Positions 61,401 to 64,000 of a stretch of 64,000 bases of DNA are shown piece by piece. Source of the DNA: Asterias rubens. Its lineage: Eukaryota > Echinodermata > Asteroidea > Forcipulatida > Asteriidae. Made by a program: the position numbers and the translations under genes. The notes under the pieces are model-generated. The model did not search any database. It saw only the letters and a program-made list of their open reading frames with translations, and had not been told where the DNA came from. The DNA lies in assembly GCF_902459465.1 (NCBI RefSeq), contig NC_047078.1:2713691-2777690 (forward strand), in the 5' to 3' direction. Every line of letters begins with the position of its first letter. Position 1 is the stretch's first letter.

Positions 61401-63036
61401 AAATAAATTGGTTTCATATGTTAGCTATAACTTCTAAGTGGTACGAAAGTTGTGACAAAAACTTGATTTTTGGGTGTCATATGTCCATGTTTGCTTGGAA
61501 TTGCCCATATACACAAGGCCTGTTTGAATGATAGTCAATGGTCATCAGACAATAAGAGAGATTTATTATCTTTAAGACATACCTGAGGCATGTACCCAAC
61601 CATGCTACCTGGTATTCCAAGCCCCTTGGTCCCAGGGGGTTTCCCCAATGTCAGGACGGTACCTCGGTCCGTCTTGAGACGACCCAGAATGCATCGCAGG
61701 AGGGTAGTCTTGCCACAGCCACTTGGTCCGAGAAGTCCGTAGCTTTATTGTAGTCAATAATAATAATAATAACACATTCTTATTTAGCGCATTTCACAAT
61801 AAACCGTATCAATGCACTTACATTAGTCCCCTGGTCATTGGGCCAATAAACATCCCTTTAATCTTTCTCAGCTCCCATTAGGGAGTATACAGCCTCGAGC
61901 TGCCGTGGCGCTCCGAAAGCTTGTCATTCACAATATCAACCTCTACCCTCGCAGGTACCCATTTATACCCCTGGGTGAAGAGAAGCAATTATAGCAAAGT
62001 ATCTTGCTCAAGGACACAAGTGTCACAAACGGGATTCGAACCCACACTCCGGTGACTTAGCACCAGAACTTGAGTTTGATGCTCTTAACCACTCGGCCGC
62101 GACACTCTACAAAACTAAACATACAAAATGAATGGGACGGTGGTGTAGATGATTTGTCTTGTGACTCGTGACATCACAGTTTAACATTAGAGCCCTACAG
62201 ACGACAAAATGGGTCCAATTTCATAGCTAAGCACAACAAGTGTGCTTACTAGAATAAGGTTACCAGCCACACTACCATGTCACAGATACAATGTGTGACT
62301 GGTATCCTACTCAATTCTGCTCAGCAGGAAATTGTTATTTTAAGATCAGCAATATTTTCTGCTTTAAGAAACCATATGAAATTGGGCCCATCCCCCACAA
62401 AGCATCTCATGAATTAAAAAAACACGAAATTATTTCTGTAATATTTTGCAATTTGAGCATTGTAGCCTATCTACCACAAACTGCTATGACAAAGCCAAAA
62501 TGTTGCATCTCAGCACATACTGGTTTTGTGTGTATTCATAGCGAGATGTGACATTTGACATTTAATTTTTTGCACATTTTTGCTCGGACACAACAATGTA
62601 TAAAGTTAAAGGAACACGTTGCCTTGGATCGGTCGAGTTGGTCTTTAAAAAGCATTTGTTGTATATTGCGCATGGTAAGAAAGATTTTTTAAAAGTAGAA
62701 AACAATGACACACACAAATTTGCCTCCCATAAATGGCCGACCACAGTAGTTGACGAGGTAAAAGGAAAACCATGCAATTTCGATGCAAATTTGTGTGGAT
62801 TATTGTATTCTACTTTTCAAATATCTTTCTAATCACATGCATTTTCTAACGAACGGTTTAAAATGCTTTTCAGAGACCAACTTGACCGATCCAAGGCAAC
62901 GTGTTCCTTTAAGACCTCTTTGTTTGACTTACATGGTTCCCCGAGGTACGGTCATGTTGAGATTCTGCAACACATCGAGACGGTGAGTTCCTCGACCATA
63001 GTGTTTACAGACATTGTTACATTCAATAGCATTCAT
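46340..63036 (-). CDS. ABC half-transporter, ABCH/ABCG20-like, 19 exons, ~691 aa
   Basis: Coding exons 5' to 3': 62933-63036, 61583-61742, 59869-60023, 59210-59317, 58400-58493, 57351-57425, 56352-56420, 55621-55847, 54194-54359, 52288-52391, 51558-51631, 50704-50753, 50395-50448, 49926-49996, 49222-49310, 48294-48397, 47254-47413, 46747-46851, 46340-46446. Total 2076 nt. Order is ATPase domain then membrane domain. Walker A GPSGCGKT 40-47, Q-loop MPQ 86-88, signature LSGGQ 139-143, Walker B LLILDEP 159-165, H-loop His197. After a variable linker come helix 1 (331-352), an extracellular loop of about 140 residues and five C-terminal helices (ABC2-type). Such half-transporters dimerise to export lipids or xenobiotics; the substrate cannot be read from sequence. 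An in-frame TGA two codons upstream supports the start. All junctions match in phase except exon 7 to 8, which needs a GTGAAT donor. Confidence 0.92.
46505..46655 (-). repeat. SINE fragment carrying a family C MITE end
   Basis: 46505-46563 is a family C end (GGACAATACTGTTTACCGAA, then AATGGCTTTAA). Beyond it, on the minus strand, is a tRNA-like SINE head (GTCGTGGCTTAGCGGTC and GTCATGACACTTGTACCC). Confidence 0.6.
46690..46718 (+). repeat. Poly(G) run
   Basis: G run broken by single C bases at both ends, in ABC intron 18. Could form a quadruplex on the plus strand. Confidence 0.85.
46747..46851 (-). CDS. ABC exon 18
   Basis: [17 protein letters not shown] and [13 protein letters not shown]: the conserved re-entrant/extracellular segment of ABC2 permeases (P-x-T-x-A/E-x-LR). 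Confidence 0.92.
47040..47160. repeat. Dispersed repeat with CACCTGTTATCTC, copy 1
   Basis: ACTCACACCTGTTATCTC, AACAGTGGACT and GTAGTGCTGCTGA blocks recur at 52500-52660. Confidence 0.65.
47254..47413 (-). CDS. ABC exon 17
   Basis: [20 protein letters not shown] and [12 protein letters not shown]: two helices of the permease domain. Confidence 0.92.
47437..48107 (-). repeat. tRNA-derived SINE split by a MITE
   Basis: Head near 48060-48107 (CATGGCCGAGTGGTTTAAAG on the minus strand). Body to 47914 (GGACACAAG...). The 3' part, 47437-47537, has the CTTTCTCAGCTCC block and a G/A-rich tail. The copy at 61753-62106 is the uninterrupted version. Confidence 0.75.
47538..47913 (-). mobile_element. 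TTAA MITE, family B, nested in the SINE
   Basis: TTAAAGGCACTGTACACATT to CGCGTACCTTCCCTTTAA. Perfect central palindrome around 47727-47742 (ACTTCTAGCTAGAAGT). Confidence 0.92.
48294..48397 (-). CDS. ABC exon 16
   Basis: [15 protein letters not shown] then [15 protein letters not shown]: coupling region and helix. Confidence 0.92.
48833..49014. mobile_element. 182-bp fold-back MITE
   Basis: AAGGCTGAGTCACACTGCAG, then CGATAAC and AACGATAATGATCACGACGC, pair with GCGTTGTGATCATTATCGCT and GTTATCGCTGCAG, then GGCCTTA. The arms are about 55 bp. Confidence 0.85.
49222..49310 (-). CDS. ABC exon 15
   Basis: [20 protein letters not shown] then [10 protein letters not shown]. The ERKEGLLDR motif between helices is typical of ABC2-type exporters. 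Confidence 0.93.
49600..49735 (-). repeat. tRNA-derived SINE fragment
   Basis: Inverted form of the 10578 family tail (AAGCACTGGGTTCTTTCTGG, GGGATTAAGCTCACAACCTT). Confidence 0.45.
49926..49996 (-). CDS. ABC exon 14
   Basis: [20 protein letters not shown]: end of the extracellular loop and start of helix 2. Confidence 0.92.
50093..50343. mobile_element. TTAA MITE with CTTTGGTGCAC termini
   Basis: TTAACTCTTTGGTGCACAT at left and TGTGCACCAAAGGGTTAA at right, TTAA at both edges. Contains GTCGCTAGCGAC. Confidence 0.8.
50395..50448 (-). CDS. ABC exon 13
   Basis: 18 codons, [18 protein letters not shown], extracellular loop, phase 0 both sides. Confidence 0.88.
50704..50753 (-). CDS. ABC exon 12
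   Basis: [16 protein letters not shown], extracellular loop, phase 1 in and 0 out. Confidence 0.88.
50926..51236. mobile_element. ~310-bp MITE with CTTGGGCGATATC termini
   Basis: CTTGGGCGATATCGATTTAT at left and ATCGTGATATCGCCCAAG at right. The ends are packed with CGATAT/ATCGCG words. CTTA-type sequence flanks both sides as a possible target duplication. Confidence 0.85.
51558..51631 (-). CDS. ABC exon 11
   Basis: [20 protein letters not shown] then LDMT: extracellular loop. Confidence 0.88.
51789..51990. mobile_element. ~200-bp fold-back MITE
   Basis: CAGCAATAGACCGATCCACT, then AAGCTCCGCCC, pair with GGGCGGAGCC, then ACTGGATCGGTCTATTGCTG. Confidence 0.9.
52288..52391 (-). CDS. ABC exon 10
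   Basis: [20 protein letters not shown] then [15 protein letters not shown]: extracellular loop with two N-glycosylation sequons (NFS, NFT). Confidence 0.9.
52500..52660. mobile_element. Inverted-repeat element with CACCTGTTATCTCC ends
   Basis: CACACCTGTTATCTCCATGT and ACTTGGAGATAACAGGTGTT are inverted ends. CCAAACAGTGGA and TCCACTGTTTGG form inner arms. Confidence 0.75.
52770..52975. repeat. SINE-related fragment
   Basis: GACACTTGTGTCCTTCAGCA, CCTTCGGATGGGACGTAAAG and AATAACCCAGTGCAC also occur, inverted, at 60330-60450. Confidence 0.55.
53740..54117 (-). mobile_element. TTAA MITE, family A
   Basis: TTAAAGACACTGGACACTAT to ATAGTGTCCACTGC, with GACCTCA/TGAGGTC centre. It ends 77 bp from ABC exon 9. 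Confidence 0.88.
54194..54359 (-). CDS. ABC exon 9: first membrane helix and start of extracellular loop
   Basis: [20 protein letters not shown] then [15 protein letters not shown], a pattern typical of the ABC2 membrane family. Confidence 0.93.
54449..55112. mobile_element. GGGCCCAAT-family element carrying SINE insertions
   Basis: GGGCCCGTTTCATACAGCTG at left and GCAGCTCTATGAAATTGGGC at right. tRNA-derived SINE sequence occupies the middle (54543-54930). Confidence 0.7.
54543..54930 (-). repeat. tRNA-derived SINE plus partial second copy
   Basis: Two tRNA-like heads (GATAGCTCAG at about 54630 and 54920, read on the minus strand), each followed by a TTGAACCCCCCAAA-like segment. Matches 20604-20893. 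Confidence 0.72.
55262..55299. repeat. Perfect 16-bp-stem hairpin
   Basis: GGTACCTGTCTTTATC, six-base spacer, GATAAAGACAGGTACC. Confidence 0.95.
55621..55847 (-). CDS. ABC exon 8: linker and helix-1 approach
   Basis: A polar, Ser-rich linker ([24 protein letters not shown]) leads to [20 protein letters not shown], then NPG, the amphipathic connecting helix. Confidence 0.9.
56352..56420 (-). CDS. ABC exon 7
   Basis: [20 protein letters not shown] then QEH, the end of the ATPase domain (LEDVFL motif). The end is placed at a GTGAAT donor, which keeps phase 0 into exon 8. A GTGAAG donor 10 nt further (56342) would shift the frame. Confidence 0.75.
56540..56945 (+). mobile_element. 3' end of a non-LTR retrotransposon (CR1/L2-like)
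   Basis: An 82-codon frame at 56564-56812 encodes [20 protein letters not shown] and [20 protein letters not shown], then [10 protein letters not shown]. This is the widespread C-terminal tail of reverse transcriptases of this class. A GGCGCTATATAAG block and an ATT-repeat tail (about 56925-56945) follow, as expected of a LINE 3' end. The rest of the element is absent. Confidence 0.85.
57170..57330 (+). repeat. Dispersed repeat, copy 2
   Basis: Same blocks as 26426-26620. Confidence 0.72.
57351..57425 (-). CDS. ABC exon 6
   Basis: [20 protein letters not shown], just after the H-loop: the end of the ATPase core. Confidence 0.93.
57592..57614 (+). repeat. TATC microsatellite
   Basis: About five to six CTAT repeats in ABC intron 5. 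Confidence 0.9.
57675..58048 (+). mobile_element. TTAA MITE, family C
   Basis: TTAAAGCCATTATACACTTT to AAGTGTGTAATGGCTTTAA. Centre AATTCTCGTTAGCGAGAATT. Confidence 0.9.
58180..58350. repeat. Retroelement-like terminal fragment
   Basis: GGTAACACCATGTAATGACT and TCGACGTTTCAATCAGTATG, then CTCTGATCTTCTTCTGGAG, resemble 17484-18130 and 32440-32560. Confidence 0.45.
58400..58493 (-). CDS. ABC exon 5: H-loop
   Basis: [20 protein letters not shown] then [11 protein letters not shown]. His197 is the switch residue. Confidence 0.94.
58729..58959. mobile_element. ~230-bp MITE with TAGACTTGTGGACAAGTCGT termini
   Basis: AGACTTGTGGACAAGTCGTT at left, CGACTTGTCCACAAGTCTA at right, TA at the edges (possible Tc1/mariner-type duplication). 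CpG-rich interior with CTCTCGCG words. Confidence 0.88.
59067..59215 (-). repeat. ~100-bp duplication including a splice donor
   Basis: GATTCGAACCCTAGA followed by (C/G)CATCTTACT occurs at about 59086 and 59187. The second copy contains the ABC exon 4 donor; the first contains a donor-like GTAAGATGG on the minus strand. Confidence 0.85.
59210..59317 (-). CDS. ABC exon 4: signature and Walker B
   Basis: [18 protein letters not shown] then [13 protein letters not shown]. The catalytic Glu164 follows Asp163. Confidence 0.95.
59869..60023 (-). CDS. ABC exon 3: helical subdomain
   Basis: [18 protein letters not shown] follows the Q-loop; the exon ends NLS, the first half of LSGGQ. Confidence 0.94.
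60340..60535 (-). repeat. tRNA(Leu/Ser)-like SINE
   Basis: On the minus strand: GTCGTGGCCGAGCGGTTAAG (A box), GTGGGTTCGATTCACC (B box), then GACACTTGTGTCCTTAAGCA. Confidence 0.75.
60875..61320 (+). repeat. Region with four direct 15-mers and a central palindrome
   Basis: GGTCAGTCGCATTAC at 60882, 61061, 61282 and 61297, all in the same orientation, the last two in tandem. A 41-bp inverted repeat centred near 61251 (GTATACATGGCAAAACCATG) lies between the second and third. Confidence 0.9.
61583..61742 (-). CDS. ABC exon 2: Walker A
   Basis: [20 protein letters not shown] through MVGYMPQ. Phase 2 in, phase 0 out. Confidence 0.95.
61753..62106 (-). repeat. Full-length tRNA-derived SINE
   Basis: Reads on the minus strand: GTCGCGGCCGAGTGGTTAAG (A box), GTGGGTTCGAATCCCG (B box), GACACTTGTGTCCTTGAGCA, AAATGGGTACCTGCGAGG, CTCCCTAATGGGAGCTGAGA, then an ATT-repeat tail. 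The best copy of this family in the window. Its tail ends about 12 bp from ABC exon 2. Confidence 0.88.
62211..62391. mobile_element. GGGCCCAAT-family element
   Basis: GGGTCCAATTTCATAGCTAA to CCATATGAAATTGGGCCC. Body ATAAGGTTACCAGCCACACT. Confidence 0.8.
62606..62912. mobile_element. TTAA MITE, family D
   Basis: TTAAAGGAACACGTTGCCTT to AAGGCAACGTGTTCCTTTAA. The centre lost part of one palindrome arm. Ends 21 bp from the ABC exon 1 edge. Confidence 0.92.
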
Positions 63037-63098
63037 GGTTCATTCAGCCCTTGTGGTTTGATCCTTCAACACGTAACAAGCTGGACAGCGTTCACAAT
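62933..63098 (-). CDS. ABC exon 1 of the coding region (start codon at 63036)
   Basis: The exon runs from an acceptor (TATTTTTAG) at 63098 to donor GTAAGT after 62933. The first 62 nt are 5' UTR, then ATG at 63036-63034. TGA lies in frame two codons upstream. Encodes [20 protein letters not shown] and on to VPRGT, the first strands of the ATPase domain. A further upstream non-coding exon is implied by the acceptor. Confidence 0.9.
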
Positions 63099-63112
63099 CT
63101 AAAAATAGAGCA

Positions 63113-63500
63113 TTGAAAAGCCATTGGACACTTTCGGTATTAAAACAGTATTGTCCAAGGCCCACACTTGGTGTATCACAACTTCTATATAAAATAGGGG
63201 GAGGGGGCCTAACGAACCTGTGAAATTTTAGGTCATCGGAGTCAGGAGAAAATAACAGGAAAACCCACCTTTGTTTCCGCACGTTTTGCCGTGTCATGAC
63301 ATGTGTTTAAAATAAATCCGTAATTCTCGATATATAGAGAATTGATATTGTTTTAATGTTTTCTCAAAAAGTAACACATTTCATGGAATTATATTTAAAG
63401 AGAAGTCTTTCACCATTACCTTCTGTAAACCCTGTAAGTTATTTGTAAATCTGTGAACTTTTATTTTTTTTTCTGTTCCGAAAGTGTCCAGTGGCTTTAA
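63113..63500 (-). mobile_element. TTAA MITE, family C
   Basis: TTGAAAAGCCATTGGACACT to GTGTCCAGTGGCTTTAA. The centre is ATTCTCGATATATAGAGAAT. Its left edge is 15 bp from the acceptor of ABC exon 1. Confidence 0.88.
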
Positions 63501-64000
63501 GAATTTACTTTTTGCACTTTAAACAAAGATTAAAACACAGTTGTATGCATCTCCGGTACTTGTATGATGATCGTAATAATTATCTTAACCCTCAATCCTC
63601 TTACCATCGGGAGGATCGAGGGTTACGGTAATCGCAATCACAAATACAATGCAGACTGCAAACTTGTGCAAAAATATAATAATATTTATAGTGTAACACA
63701 ATTTGCAATTATGCACTGAACATGACACTTGACACTGGACATCAGTGACACTCAGTGACAGCTAGTGCATTACTACACTAGTGGCTGCAGACAAGTAAAG
63801 CTATGAGACTATGCAGATTTTTCCACGAATCAAGAATTGTTTTAATTTCTTGACTTCCTCGTAGGCCTTGAGTTGACAATCGTTTGTTTTTCAGTTTTCA
63901 TACTAACTAGCGGGATGCCGCTAGATGATGAAAATCCTTTACACAAATATTTCGAAATGTAATGTGGGTGAGGGTGTTATACGCCTCTCTTAATATTTAT
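63501..64000. other. Right edge of window
   Basis: A hairpin of TAACCCTCAATCCTC and GAGGATCGAGGGTTA lies at 63585-63624. Otherwise AT-rich. The ABC promoter or upstream exon could lie here or beyond; I cannot place it. Confidence 0.4.

Noticed and set aside
62040..62106. tRNA-Leu/Ser-like sequence on the minus strand
   Set aside because: It is the head of a SINE with a constant body and an ATT tail; other copies exist at 47437-48107 and 60340-60535.

Overview
This window is animal nuclear DNA: AT-rich, with long introns, consensus GT-AG splice sites, tRNA-derived SINEs and a very high density of short fold-back transposons with TTAA target sites. The repeat spectrum and gene content suggest a marine invertebrate deuterostome, most likely an echinoderm (sea star or sea cucumber). 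That placement rests on pattern recognition, not on a database match.

Three protein-coding genes can be rebuilt by hand, with matching reading phase at all but one exon junction. (1) Plus strand, 9440-12799: the two main coding exons of a pterin-4a-carbinolamine dehydratase (PCBD/DCoH). The first exon, probably just the start codon, was not securely located. (2) Plus strand, 14782-40021: a complete 17-exon gene for an 838-residue type I membrane protein with a signal peptide, six Ig domains, one fibronectin III domain, one membrane helix and a 70-residue tail containing NPAY. (3) Minus strand, 63036 down to 46340: a 19-exon ABC half-transporter of about 691 residues, nucleotide-binding domain first (ABCH/ABCG20-like).

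Layout: 1-9439 is gene-free as far as I can see, with a roughly 180-bp tandem repeat (2270-4115) broken by a transposon, and several fold-back elements. 9440-14580 holds PCBD and a 3' flank in which the last exon's end is partly duplicated. 14588-14660 carries a CCAAT box and two CRE-type sites just upstream of the Ig gene, which fills the window to 40021. Next come its 3' flank and a 3-kb 54-bp minisatellite with a 914-bp higher-order duplication (about 40830-43860). From 46340 the convergent ABC gene runs to 63098, where an upstream non-coding exon must lie further right or beyond the window. The genes look like unrelated neighbours: cofactor recycling, cell adhesion or signalling, and lipid or xenobiotic transport.

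The most interesting material is how mobile elements meet gene structure. Ig-gene exon 6 begins inside a 9-bp tandem repeat in which every unit offers a frame-preserving splice acceptor. The first coding exon of the ABC gene is wedged between two TTAA elements 15-20 bp from its splice sites. The acceptor of ABC exon 2 abuts a SINE tail. About 30 TTAA elements fall into families that share a core sequence but carry different terminal repeats and different central palindromes. I saw no sign of a bacterial-type system, CRISPR array or operon.
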